A DNA stretch of 64,000 bases from an uncultured Prevotella sp. (GCF_946404925.1 NZ_CAMJFM010000003.1:102887-166886), one strand, 5' to 3'; counted from the first letter of the stretch, positions 31,379 to 40,946 are shown. Program-made: numbers and translations. The notes: generated by a model from the sequence alone, not told the origin.

Positions 31379-32458
31379 TTATATTGTGATTTCGCCTGAG
31401 CCTATGCAGTGGTGATGGTTCTCGTCGTAGACTACGCAGAACTGACCTGGGGCCACACCGTGGATTTTGTCTTTGGAGTGGACGATGCACTCATTTGGGC
31501 TTGTCCACTCGAGGGTGGCTGGATGATATTCGGGTGTGTGACGAATTTTGAATGTAACTTCTGTGGGCTGCATCTCTTTAGTTAAGAAATGGAAGTCCTT
31601 TACAGGGAAGTCGGCCTTGTAGGCTGTTTCTGGGTCGTAGCCATGCGATACATATAATATATTATGGTCTACATCTTTCTTAACCACAAACCATGGTCCA
31701 CCACCAAAGCCCATACCCTTACGTTGGCCAATGGTGTGGAACCACAAACCCTTGTGTTCGCCAATACGTTTGCCCGTTTCGAACTCGATCACATCGCCTA
31801 GTTGTTCGCCAAGGTATCGACGGATATAGTCGTTATAATTGATTTTGCCAAGGAAACAGATGCCTTGCGAATCCTTGCGCTTGGCATTTACCAAGTGCTC
31901 ACGCTCTGCTATCACGCGCACCTCATCCTTTACATAGTGGCCTATAGGGAACAAAGCCTTTTTTAATTGCCAATCAGCAATCTGAGCCAAGAAATCCGTC
32001 TGATCCTTTACTGGGTCAGGACTAGTGCATAGCCATTTGTAGCCATCAGCATCAATTTCGGTCATGGCGTAATGTCCAGTAGCTATCAGGTCGTAGTCGT
32101 GACCACGCTTCTCGTCGAATGCACCAAATTTTATCAATCTGTTACACATCACATCGGGGTTAGGAGTCAATCCTGCACGCACCTTGTCCATGGTGTATTT
32201 GGTCACTTGGTCCCAATACTCCTTGTGACAATCAATCACCTCAAGCTTGCAACCATACTTATGCGATACAGCTGTGGCCATCTCGAGGTCTTCCTCGCTC
32301 GAGCAGTCCCACTCCTCTTGCTCCTCAGGGCCAATCTTAATGTAGAAGCAATCTGGATGCAGCCCCATGCGAGCAAACTCGTATACGACTACACTACTGT
32401 CTACACCGCCTGAAAGCAGTACAGCAATGCGCTTATTCTCTATATCCTTGATATTCAT
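31379..32458 (-). CDS. mnmA: tRNA 2-thiouridine(34) synthase MnmA
   Basis: [45 protein letters not shown]. Confidence 0.93.
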   Translation of the reverse strand: MNIKDIENKRIAVLLSGGVDSSVVVYEFARMGLHPDCFYIKIGPEEQEEWDCSSEEDLEMATAVSHKYGCKLEVIDCHKEYWDQVTKYTMDKVRAGLTPNPDVMCNRLIKFGAFDEKRGHDYDLIATGHYAMTEIDADGYKWLCTSPDPVKDQTDFLAQIADWQLKKALFPIGHYVKDEVRVIAEREHLVNAKRKDSQGICFLGKINYNDYIRRYLGEQLGDVIEFETGKRIGEHKGLWFHTIGQRKGMGFGGGPWFVVKKDVDHNILYVSHGYDPETAYKADFPVKDFHFLTKEMQPTEVTFKIRHTPEYHPATLEWTSPNECIVHSKDKIHGVAPGQFCVVYDENHHHCIGSGEITI

Positions 32459-32477
32459 GGGTGCAAAGGTACAAAAA

Positions 32478-32512
32478 GTTAATAGTTAATAGTGAATAGT
32501 TTATAGTTAATT
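32478..32512. repeat. 5 x 7-nt tract GTTAATA GTTAATA GTGAATA GTTTATA GTTAATT
   Basis: Read directly. Confidence 0.93.
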
Positions 32513-32559
32513 ATGCTTAATTATTTGCATATATTCATTGTCAATTCAAAAATAGTACA

Positions 32560-32567
32560 TATCTTTG
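32560..32567 (+). promoter_or_regulatory. Bacteroidetes-type -7 box TATCTTTG
   Basis: Matches TAnnTTTG, upstream of SPFH gene. Confidence 0.55.
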
Positions 32568-32616
32568 CGATATCAAAATGATATCAAATTATTAATCATT
32601 AAAAACTATAAAGATT

Positions 32617-33582
32617 ATGGAGACAAAAGAGTTTGAGTTCAAAGGATCGGTATTGAACGGATTTCTGATGCTGTTTGTGAATATTGCAGTAGTTATATTG
32701 GCAATCCTTGGCATCGTGTATAGTATCATCATGCTCGATGGCAGCAATGGCGCCCAGGGCGGATGGTTGCTTGGTGGCAGCTTGTTGCTGATTATCGTTA
32801 ACATCATTATGTGGTGTGGCATGATGCAGTTAGAACCAAATGAAGCACGCGTTACCACATGGTTTGGTAAGTACGCTGGAACATTTTCTGAGACGGGCTT
32901 CTTCTGGATCAACCCTTTCTATGGCACCAAGAAGGTTTCGCTTCGCGCTCGCAACCTGGATGCAGAACCCATCAAGGTTAACGATAAGACAGGTAACCCA
33001 GTGATGATTGGTTTGGTATTGGTTTGGAAGCTGAAGGATACCTATAAGGCACTGTTCGAGGTTGACACACAGACCATGGCTGCTACTCCTAATGCAGTAG
33101 GTAGCGACACCAAGGGGCTGATGAAGGCTCTTGAGAGTTTTGTTCGCGTTCAGAGCGATGCAGCCCTGCGCCAGGTGGCTGGTCAGTATGCTTACGACGA
33201 TGAGGATTCAAAGTCGGGCGAGCCAACCTTGCGTTCGAGTGCCGATGAGATTAACGAGCAGCTGGAGCAGAAACTCGACGAGCGTTTGGCTCTTGCAGGT
33301 ATCGAGGTTGTTGAGGCACGTATCAACTACTTGGCCTACGCTCCTGAGATTGCTGCTGTTATGTTGCGCCGCCAGCAGGCAAGCGCCATCATCACTGCTC
33401 GTGAAAAGATAGTAGAGGGTGCTGTATCAATGGTTAAGATGGCACTCGATAAACTCTCAAGTGAAGAGATTGTCGACCTCGACGACGACAAGAAGGCTGC
33501 TATGGTTTCGAATCTGCTGGTAGTGCTGTGTGGCGACGATTCTGCTCAGCCCGTTGTTAATACTGGTACATTGAACCATTAA
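32617..33582 (+). CDS. SPFH/band-7 domain protein
   Basis: N-terminal TM hairpin; NEARVTTWFGKYAGTFSETGFFWINPF; ALDKLSSEEIVDLDDDKKAAMVSNLLVVLCGD. Confidence 0.9.
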   Translation: METKEFEFKGSVLNGFLMLFVNIAVVILAILGIVYSIIMLDGSNGAQGGWLLGGSLLLIIVNIIMWCGMMQLEPNEARVTTWFGKYAGTFSETGFFWINPFYGTKKVSLRARNLDAEPIKVNDKTGNPVMIGLVLVWKLKDTYKALFEVDTQTMAATPNAVGSDTKGLMKALESFVRVQSDAALRQVAGQYAYDDEDSKSGEPTLRSSADEINEQLEQKLDERLALAGIEVVEARINYLAYAPEIAAVMLRRQQASAIITAREKIVEGAVSMVKMALDKLSSEEIVDLDDDKKAAMVSNLLVVLCGDDSAQPVVNTGTLNH

Positions 33583-33616
33583 AAGGTAAAAAGGTAAGAA
33601 AGTAAAAAGGTAAAAC
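33581..33616. repeat. 8-nt period tract (AAAAGGTA-like x4)
   Basis: AAAAGGTA AAAAGGTA AGAAAGTA AAAAGGTA AAAC. Confidence 0.85.
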
Positions 33617-33617
33617 T

Positions 33618-33809
33618 ATGGCAGAGAAGAAATCCACCAAAAGTTTTATCCTGCGTGTCGACGCTGAGACGATGGACGCGATAGAGGCTTGGGCTGCGGA
33701 CGAGTTCCGCAGCACCAATGGCCAGCTGCAGTGGATTATCACTGAGGCCCTTCGCAAAGCCAAGCGCCTGCCCAAGAAACGAACCCCAAAAACTGAAGAA
33801 AATGAATAG
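33618..33809 (+). CDS. Arc-type ribbon-helix-helix protein
   Basis: KSFILRVDAETMDAIEAWAADEFRSTNGQLQWIITEALRKA. Confidence 0.85.
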   Translation: MAEKKSTKSFILRVDAETMDAIEAWAADEFRSTNGQLQWIITEALRKAKRLPKKRTPKTEENE

Positions 33810-33984
33810 AAAGAAAGCATTATTGATGATTGCTGCCATAGAGTTGATGTTATTGGCAGTAGTGGTAGCACTGTTTGTTTCAGATACCATAAGTATTACA
33901 GCCCTCATACCTATTGTGATAGTTATAGGCACAATAAGCAGTGCGGCTACAATAGCCGCAGTAAAGAAACTGCCAATAGAATAA
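33802..33984 (+). CDS. small membrane protein
   Basis: MNRKKALLMIAAIELMLLAVVVALFVSDTISITALIPIVIVIGTISSAATIAAVKKLPIE; ATG overlaps upstream stop region. Confidence 0.65.
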   Translation: MNRKKALLMIAAIELMLLAVVVALFVSDTISITALIPIVIVIGTISSAATIAAVKKLPIE

Positions 33985-33985
33985 T

Positions 33986-34414
33986 ATGGAAGAGAATAAG
34001 AATTTTGATTTAAAGTCAGTAAAAGTGCATCGCACACTCGAGGGAACTATCTTCGAGATTGCTGCTGCTGTTATCATGTTATGTGCGTGGGTGGTAGTAA
34101 TTGTTACCAGGCATAATTCTACCCCTGATTGGATAGGACACGGAGGTTTTACCGTAGCTGTTTTGGTAGCTCTATTATGTGCCTATTCGCCAAGTCATAT
34201 TAATGTATTTAGCATACCATTACGTAATATCCGACAAGTAGAACTTTCTATTCGTATGGTTCGTGTCATTGCTATAGGATTAGCATTAATGGCTCTGGTA
34301 CTTTCTATTGTCGGTCCAGATTCACCTCTTTCTAAAACGCTTACCCTTGGTATCTTTATTCTTGTCGGTCTCATTGGCTTTGTGTTTATTTACCTTATTC
34401 AAAGAGCAAGATGA
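33986..34414 (+). CDS. hypothetical membrane protein
   Basis: Four hydrophobic segments, operonic spacing. Confidence 0.7.
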   Translation: MEENKNFDLKSVKVHRTLEGTIFEIAAAVIMLCAWVVVIVTRHNSTPDWIGHGGFTVAVLVALLCAYSPSHINVFSIPLRNIRQVELSIRMVRVIAIGLALMALVLSIVGPDSPLSKTLTLGIFILVGLIGFVFIYLIQRAR

Positions 34415-34695
34415 TACTCAATAAGATTGTTACATATCTGTATAATGTAGGCTGGTTAGTATTGACCATTGGCGTTATATGTAAGGCGCTAGCTCGTCTT
34501 TCTGTTTTTAGTTTCATACATAAAAATGTGTTTATCTACATGACGGCTGTTGGCATTTTTATGATGGTGCCATCGTGGATATATAAGTTGTACCATTTCA
34601 ATACGTTTAGAAGTGAAAACAAGCAAAGACTGCTTACCTTCGCTTTGGTTACAGTTGGCGTTTTGATAATGATTTATATTGTGAGAGGCGTATGA
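34411..34695 (+). CDS. hypothetical membrane protein
   Basis: ATGA overlap with upstream gene, three hydrophobic segments. Confidence 0.7.
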   Translation: MILNKIVTYLYNVGWLVLTIGVICKALARLSVFSFIHKNVFIYMTAVGIFMMVPSWIYKLYHFNTFRSENKQRLLTFALVTVGVLIMIYIVRGV

Positions 34696-35897
34696 AGAAA
34701 CTATTATTCACCGTTGCCTTAGCCTGTTTAGGCATAGCCGCCCAACCCCAGAACATCAATGGAACTTGGAGTGGCGAACTGAATGCAGGCTTTCAGAAGA
34801 TTAAGGTTGTGCTGAATCTGAGCGACGATGGCAAGTGTACGCTCGATAGCCCAGACCAAGGTGCTTATGGCATAGCAGCCACAACAAACTTTGTTTCTGC
34901 TGATTCTGTCAACGTAAGCATTGCTTCGCTTAATGCATCTTATGCTGCCAAATTGCAGAATGGTGAGTTGAAAGGAACCTTCACTCAGAGGGGCTTTAAG
35001 CTGCCATTGAGTCTTAAGCCAAGCGAGAGAGTCGAATTGAAGCGCCCACAAACCCCACAACCACCATATCCATACGAGACAGAAGAAGTGACATTCCAAA
35101 ATGCCAAAGCAGGAGCTACACTTGCTGGCACACTAACCATACCTGCTGGTGGCGCAAAATGTGTGCTGCTGATGGTTACTGGTAGTGGTGCTCAAAATCG
35201 CGATGAAGAGGTGTTTGGTCACAAACCTTTTGCGGTGATAGCAGACAAATTAGCACGTGCTGGCATCGCCACTTTGCGATATGACGATAGAGCTACAGGA
35301 AAATCAGTTGGCGGTATGGATCCAAACGTAACCACACAGGATTTTGCTGATGATGCAGAAGCTGGTATCGAGTGGTTGCGTGCTCAGAAACGATTCAAGA
35401 AGGTTGGCCTCATTGGCCATAGCGAGGGTGGTACCATCGCCTTTATGTTGGCTTCGCAAAAGAAACTTGACTTCATTGTTTCGTTGGCAGGTACAAGTGT
35501 TAAGGGCGATAGTGTGCTATTGGCCCAAACCAAGGCCATGGCAGGAGCCCAAGTCAAGGACTTGACCATAGAGCAGTTCCGCCAGATGCCAGAGATGCAG
35601 AACCCATGGATTAAATGGTTCATCGACTACGACCCACAAGATGATATAGCTAAAATCAAGTGTCCAGTGATGGCCCTTAATGGTAGCAAAGACCTGCAGG
35701 TTATCGCCACTCAGAATCTACCTGCCTTGCGTCGCACCCTCCCCAATAACAAGCGCAACGTCATCAAGGAGTACGAAGGTCTCAACCATCTATTCCAACA
35801 TTGCACCACAGGCATGCCCACAGAATACGCCACCATCGAAGAGACCTTCTCAGAAGAGGTCATCAACGACATCATCGCTTGGATTAAGAAGTTGTAA
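34692..35897 (+). CDS. alpha/beta hydrolase with N-terminal secreted domain
   Basis: MKKLLFTVALACLGIAAQPQ signal; GHSEGGTIAFMLA nucleophile elbow. Confidence 0.87.
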   Translation: MKKLLFTVALACLGIAAQPQNINGTWSGELNAGFQKIKVVLNLSDDGKCTLDSPDQGAYGIAATTNFVSADSVNVSIASLNASYAAKLQNGELKGTFTQRGFKLPLSLKPSERVELKRPQTPQPPYPYETEEVTFQNAKAGATLAGTLTIPAGGAKCVLLMVTGSGAQNRDEEVFGHKPFAVIADKLARAGIATLRYDDRATGKSVGGMDPNVTTQDFADDAEAGIEWLRAQKRFKKVGLIGHSEGGTIAFMLASQKKLDFIVSLAGTSVKGDSVLLAQTKAMAGAQVKDLTIEQFRQMPEMQNPWIKWFIDYDPQDDIAKIKCPVMALNGSKDLQVIATQNLPALRRTLPNNKRNVIKEYEGLNHLFQHCTTGMPTEYATIEETFSEEVINDIIAWIKKL

Positions 35898-35901
35898 TAC
35901 A

Positions 35902-35933
35902 AATCCCCATTGGCACAACAACCAATGGGGATT
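35902..35933. terminator. hairpin/terminator, 12-bp perfect arms; copy 1 of a repeat also at 41.7 kb
   Basis: AATCCCCATTGG-CACAACAA-CCAATGGGGATT. Confidence 0.85.
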
Positions 35934-35963
35934 ATGGTAATTTTAAAAAGGCTTTTTTCTTAT

Positions 35964-36000
35964 GTGCGCAGGATTTCTGCGTACCTAAGTCGTATTTTTG
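35964..36000 (+). promoter_or_regulatory. palindromic operator-like element plus -7 box upstream of WYL gene
   Basis: GTGCGCAG-GATTT-CTGCGTAC, 9 nt, TATTTTTG. Confidence 0.65.
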
Positions 36001-36047
36001 CCCCCCGATACGAAATAAAACGAACCAATAAACGTTATTGAATTAAT

Positions 36048-36962
36048 ATGAAAGATCTGTTTAAAAAGTACATGTGGATACTCGAGAAGCTCTACAGCAC
36101 GGGTGGAATCACATTTAAAGATATGGCTGAGGCATGGAAGGAATCTTCAATCAACGCTCAGAAGACAACCCTTGCCAAGCGTACATTCGATGATTATCGA
36201 AGGGCTGTCGAAGAGACGTTTGGCGTCAATATTATCTGCGATGCCTCGCGTGGCTACCAATACCGTATCGAAAATACCCGTTCGCTGTCTAATGACCATA
36301 TCAAACAGTGGTTGCTCAGTTCGTTTGCTGTCAACAACATTCTTCAGGATTCACGCAGCCTCGCTGAACGAATTGTCTACGAAGATATTCCCTCTGGCAA
36401 CGACTATTTGCTTGACGTGGTGAAGGCTATGCAGAAAGACAAAATGATTCGCGTTACATACGATAATTTCTTCGAGCATGGCGAGCAGCATCTTCTGATT
36501 GCACCTTACTGTGTGAAGGTGTTCCGTCAGCGATGGTATGTGGTTGGTAAAGCGCGAGGGCAGAATACCATTTGGCGTTGGGCCTTAGATCGCTTCGTTA
36601 ATATGGAGATTACTGAGCAGAAGTTCCGCTTGCCCAAAGACTTCTTTGCCGACCTTTATTTTCGCGATGCATTTGGTGTGATAGTGGATGATGACGAATG
36701 TTCAGTGGAGACTATCCGCTTGAAAGCCTATAGTGCTAATCATCGTGATGACTACTTGCGTCATCTGCCTCTGCATTCTTCGCAGCATGAGATAGAAAGA
36801 CAGAAAGACTACACCATCTTTTCCATTCGTCTTCGCCCATCCTACGATTTCTGCCAGGAACTGCTCTCTTATGGCGAGGAGGTTGAGGTGCTTTCGCCTC
36901 AATATGTGCGAGATTACATGGCAGAGCGCATACGTAAGATGACTGTGATATACAAAGATTAA
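36048..36962 (+). CDS. WYL domain-containing transcriptional regulator
   Basis: IRVTYDNFFEHGEQHLLIAPYCVKVFRQRWYVVGKARGQNTIWRWALDRFVNMEIT. Confidence 0.9.
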   Translation: MKDLFKKYMWILEKLYSTGGITFKDMAEAWKESSINAQKTTLAKRTFDDYRRAVEETFGVNIICDASRGYQYRIENTRSLSNDHIKQWLLSSFAVNNILQDSRSLAERIVYEDIPSGNDYLLDVVKAMQKDKMIRVTYDNFFEHGEQHLLIAPYCVKVFRQRWYVVGKARGQNTIWRWALDRFVNMEITEQKFRLPKDFFADLYFRDAFGVIVDDDECSVETIRLKAYSANHRDDYLRHLPLHSSQHEIERQKDYTIFSIRLRPSYDFCQELLSYGEEVEVLSPQYVRDYMAERIRKMTVIYKD

Positions 36963-37033
36963 AATAATCGCTAGAAAATTTGGAGATATGGTTATTATTA
37001 CGTATTTTTGCAGCGTAATTAATGTGAAGAGAT

Positions 37034-37327
37034 ATGTTGGTACTTCAAGATTGCATCAATAAATTGGCTGACTTCAAGGCTGCGTTTAGCCAGAAGTATG
37101 GCATCACTAAACTTGGTATCTTTGGCTCTGTAGCCAGAAAAGAGAATACTGAGGGTAGCGATATTGATATAGTCGTAGAGGTTGAGAAGCCCTCGCTGCA
37201 ATTGATGTACGAATTGAAGGAAGCACTGAAGGCATTGTTTGCCTGCGAGGTGGATCTTGTTAGATTCAGAGATTCACTCCGTCCGCTGTTTAAGTCGAAC
37301 ATATTAAAAGATGTTATTTATGTCTGA
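37034..37327 (+). CDS. MNT-type nucleotidyltransferase (antitoxin of HEPN/MNT pair)
   Basis: LGIFGSVARKENTEGSDIDIVVEVEKPSLQLMYELKEAL (GSx10DxD). Confidence 0.92.
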   Translation: MLVLQDCINKLADFKAAFSQKYGITKLGIFGSVARKENTEGSDIDIVVEVEKPSLQLMYELKEALKALFACEVDLVRFRDSLRPLFKSNILKDVIYV

Positions 37328-37691
37328 TAATCAACTAACAATCCACGACAGGCTCGAAGATATTCTGGAGTCAATTAACCTTATCCAAGAATGGAGCGAG
37401 GGTCGTAAGACTGTTCAAGATTTCATGAGTTCATCTACTGGCGTGATGGCTTTTAATGCCTGCGTCATGCGATTCCAGGTTATTGGCGAACATGTTGGCA
37501 AATTGCTCAAGAGCGAAGAAAAACCATTGGATGCTTACCCTCAAATCCCCTGGCAAGCCATCTATGGACTTCGAAATATTATCTCTCACGAATATGCCAA
37601 TATTGACGAGGACATCATTGTCTCTGTGATAAATGATGACCTTGCTCCACTCAAAGAAGCTGTCGAGGAGATGTTGAAGAAATTGGTTTGA
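37311..37691 (+). CDS. HEPN/HepT-like ribonuclease toxin (DUF86)
   Basis: IYGLRNIISHEYANID (RX4HXY motif), overlaps MNT gene. Confidence 0.92.
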   Translation: MLFMSDNQLTIHDRLEDILESINLIQEWSEGRKTVQDFMSSSTGVMAFNACVMRFQVIGEHVGKLLKSEEKPLDAYPQIPWQAIYGLRNIISHEYANIDEDIIVSVINDDLAPLKEAVEEMLKKLV

Positions 37692-37723
37692 TTATTATAT
37701 TCATTTTCTACATTCTTAAAGAT

Positions 37724-38425
37724 ATGATACATACAGATTTACTAGATGATTATATAATTAATCAAAGGCAAATAAGGCTACAAAAAAAATCACATAGAGT
37801 AAATAGTTTTTTGAGCAATATAGCTAAAAGAATTAACCTTCGTTTGCAATCTCTTACGATATTATTGGCTTGTGTTTCACTTATTTCTTTTATGTCTTGT
37901 TCATCTGATGATACGGATGAAATTGATAAGCGTAAGGAGTTTACACAAATTGTGGAGAATCGATCGGCCAAGGATCTACTCAATGACTTGTATGTTGGTA
38001 GCGATGGAGATATTCAATCATTAGCTCGTATGTTAAATGTAACACCATCCTCAATTGAACGATTAAGAAAAGGAGAAACTGAACCAACAGATAAGTTTGA
38101 TAAAAGAATAAAAGAAGTCGCAATATACTACTATTTACATGACCGCTCATACAGACAATTGCGTGCTTGTTTGAAAGACGCAAGGTGGTATGAATATCTT
38201 ATATGGTTTGTAATAGATAATCCAGGTTGGTTTATTTTTGATTTTATATTGTCTTTATGTATTTCCTTGATTATAGCTGAAGAATTTCCTTTACCTGCTA
38301 TTTTATGGGGTATTATGTTCATAGTTTATATTGTTGCAGCAGTATTATATTTTTGTGTAACGCCAGCAAAAATGGATGACAAGTATATAGATACAATTAA
38401 CCCAACAATAGAGGTGCTGATTTGA
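37724..38425 (+). CDS. hypothetical membrane protein with lipobox-like segment, XRE-like HTH and two C-terminal TMs
   Basis: LTILLACVSLISFMSCSSDD; IQSLARMLNVTPSSIERLRKGETEPT; two C-terminal hydrophobic segments. Confidence 0.6.
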   Translation: MIHTDLLDDYIINQRQIRLQKKSHRVNSFLSNIAKRINLRLQSLTILLACVSLISFMSCSSDDTDEIDKRKEFTQIVENRSAKDLLNDLYVGSDGDIQSLARMLNVTPSSIERLRKGETEPTDKFDKRIKEVAIYYYLHDRSYRQLRACLKDARWYEYLIWFVIDNPGWFIFDFILSLCISLIIAEEFPLPAILWGIMFIVYIVAAVLYFCVTPAKMDDKYIDTINPTIEVLI

Positions 38426-38429
38426 ATAT

Positions 38430-39248
38430 ATGTACAAATGGCTTTTCATATTGGTTCTATTATTCCTTTATTCGTGCTCAGATGAAGAGGACGATAAGTT
38501 GCGTGAATCAATAAAAGAAGAGATAGCCATTTCAGCAACAGATTCTATTTCAACTAATAAGATTATTACTATTGAGCAATATAAAGATGTAGAATTAGCA
38601 TTTAATAAAAAGTATATTAAGGATTTGCGAAGTCTCATAGAAGGCAGTTTTGAAAAACAACTTGATTCTTTTGATGATGAAGAACTTGGCTTTTGGGCTA
38701 GTTATGGATATATGATTGATTACCTTTTCAAATCTGACCAAGAATGGGAAGATGAGATGTTATTAAAGAGTCAGAAATATTTTAGCACTCTCGATATTGA
38801 ACAAGATGCAAATTCTTTATTTGAAAGTTATGTTAATGAGATAAATAGGTTAAGATCAAGGTTTGTCGAATCAAATAATTATAGGAAGGTGCCACAATTT
38901 CAAAGCTTTAATCTCCCTGATAGACAAATAAACATAATGGGCCTTAAAAAACATGCAGAGAGAAATTTGATTATTGAAATAGGAGAAGAATTTCTAAGGT
39001 GGTTCTTAGTTGTAACTGTAGTTGCTTTCATTTCATTTGTCATCGGCTTGGCAAAACCACCTGTATGGATTGCGACGGTAATTATGTTTATTCTCTCATG
39101 TATATTAACTTATCGAAACGATAATAAATTACTTGATTCTTTAAGGGCCCAAGAATCATCTATCATAATAGATTATAACTCCATAAATAAGACACTTGAC
39201 GCTAATACTTCTGCATTTTATGAAATATCCGACAAAAGCAATATATAA
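38430..39248 (+). CDS. hypothetical lipoprotein with C-terminal TM segments
   Basis: MYKWLFILVLLFLYSCSDEEDDK; FLVVTVVAFISFVIGLAKPPVWIATVIMFILSCIL. Confidence 0.65.
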   Translation: MYKWLFILVLLFLYSCSDEEDDKLRESIKEEIAISATDSISTNKIITIEQYKDVELAFNKKYIKDLRSLIEGSFEKQLDSFDDEELGFWASYGYMIDYLFKSDQEWEDEMLLKSQKYFSTLDIEQDANSLFESYVNEINRLRSRFVESNNYRKVPQFQSFNLPDRQINIMGLKKHAERNLIIEIGEEFLRWFLVVTVVAFISFVIGLAKPPVWIATVIMFILSCILTYRNDNKLLDSLRAQESSIIIDYNSINKTLDANTSAFYEISDKSNI

Positions 39249-40836
39249 TATACTCCTCTTAGGAGTCATCATGTCTTTTAGCTCATGCAAGAAGATAATT
39301 AGATCATTTGGTGATGAAGCCACAGATAAAATCTCAACGTCAATAGGCAAAAGTACATCTAAGGATCTTTCGGAAAAGGCTTTGCGGAAGATGAATTGGG
39401 ACGACATCATTGATTTCGTAAAAAATGAAAATGCTCCTTTAGCAGAGAGCCTTGAGAATTTAGATAAAAAGACAAAGAAATCAATTTTGCAGGCCATTCA
39501 AGATGATGCTCGTTTCTTTAATTCACTTCGAACTCCTCAGTATAATCTAATAAATGATTTCAAATTGTTTACAAGCGAAGTACCCAAATTGGCAAATGAT
39601 GTTAGTTTTTTGAAAATGTTTGCCAATTCTAAGTACGAAGCTAAGCGATTCGGGTCGGTTGATTTGTTTGATCATGTGGTTCTAAGTGAGCAAAATGGGT
39701 TTGTTAATTTCGTAAGAAAAGATAATAAACAAGTTGTAGCTAAGTATAGAGATGGTATTATAGAATTGACTGATGAACTGACGAGAGGCTCCAAAATATC
39801 TGAAAAATCATTGCTTGGATATCAACTATTACCAAATAGTACATACAAATTCAGAGGAAAAGAAGGACTTCTTTATTTATTCAATGTTGATAATTATGGA
39901 AGGGTGTCTAGCGTCAAGGCTAATAATATATCTGTGAATGACATTTCAACCAATATTATTAATCGTAAATTTGATATATACCTTGGAGAAGATTGGGAAG
40001 CGAGTTTAAAACAACTAAGACAGGCTTCTCATGGTGATGATATAGAATTAAATATCGTCTATAAATACGTAGATAATGGAACAACTCCCAAATATGCAAA
40101 GGTAGAGGCGAAAATTCGTGGGAAAAGTCAATTTAAGAAAACATATGAGAATATTGATCAGACAACTGGAAGACAATTCTCAGTAGCTAGCAACAGCGAG
40201 ATTCTTCGCCTAAACTCTGCGGCTTCTAATTTATCTATTGATCACCAAGCGAAATTGTTGGAGGAGATGAACGCTGATGAGGGGTTGGCAAAATTGATAC
40301 ATGAAGATCCCGTTTTTAATATACATAGATGGATGTCAACAAGGAATCATGTAGACGAATCTATGATAAAGTTAACGTCAAACGGACGTGTTCCGCCCAA
40401 TGCTAGAACTTATGCAGGAAACGTCTATTATTTCAATCCTCACCTTAATTATGGGCTGAAAGCTAGGGTCGAAAGGGGATATAATTTTGTTTCTCTAAAA
40501 AAAGAAATCGGTCTTTCATACGACGATTTGATAAAATTGGATAAGTTGTATCCTGAAGGCGTACCTTTTACAAAAGAAGGATATCCAGATTTTACTAAGG
40601 TTGCATTTAAAGATAAAAATGGTAACCCGATGAGAATAAACATAGGAAAGCTATCTGGTGACAGTAAGAAAGATATAGATCGCGCCGAAACTCTGTTCAG
40701 ACAGCAAGGCTATGAATGGCGTGATGGTTATACATGGCATCACGAAGAGAATTCAACGGTCTTATTGAGAGTTCCAACAATTATTCATCAATTGGTGGAT
40801 CATGCTGGTGGTATGAGCACTTCGAAATTGAAATAA
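39220..40836 (+). CDS. lipoprotein with C-terminal WHH-type HNH/ENDO VII nuclease toxin domain
   Basis: MKYPTKAIYNILLLGVIMSFSSCKK lipobox; C-term YPEGVPFTKEGYPDFTKVAF...GYTWHHEENSTVLLRVPTIIHQLVDHAGG; ORF extends to 39196. Confidence 0.8.
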   Translation: MKYPTKAIYNILLLGVIMSFSSCKKIIRSFGDEATDKISTSIGKSTSKDLSEKALRKMNWDDIIDFVKNENAPLAESLENLDKKTKKSILQAIQDDARFFNSLRTPQYNLINDFKLFTSEVPKLANDVSFLKMFANSKYEAKRFGSVDLFDHVVLSEQNGFVNFVRKDNKQVVAKYRDGIIELTDELTRGSKISEKSLLGYQLLPNSTYKFRGKEGLLYLFNVDNYGRVSSVKANNISVNDISTNIINRKFDIYLGEDWEASLKQLRQASHGDDIELNIVYKYVDNGTTPKYAKVEAKIRGKSQFKKTYENIDQTTGRQFSVASNSEILRLNSAASNLSIDHQAKLLEEMNADEGLAKLIHEDPVFNIHRWMSTRNHVDESMIKLTSNGRVPPNARTYAGNVYYFNPHLNYGLKARVERGYNFVSLKKEIGLSYDDLIKLDKLYPEGVPFTKEGYPDFTKVAFKDKNGNPMRINIGKLSGDSKKDIDRAETLFRQQGYEWRDGYTWHHEENSTVLLRVPTIIHQLVDHAGGMSTSKLK

Positions 40837-40860
40837 TCATTCTTCAAGGCGATAATTTTT

Positions 40861-40902
40861 ATCCGCTGCGCAGGTTTTCTGCGTAGCGGATGCTTATTTT
40901 TG
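40861..40902 (+). promoter_or_regulatory. palindromic operator-like element plus -7 box
   Basis: ATCCGCTGCGCAG-GTTTT-CTGCGTAGCGGAT (1 mismatch), then TATTTTTG at the same 9-nt spacing as at 35.98 kb. Confidence 0.6.
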
Positions 40903-40946
40903 CAGCGATAATTCAAATTTTGTAGAATTTTAAAAGTGAAAAAAGT

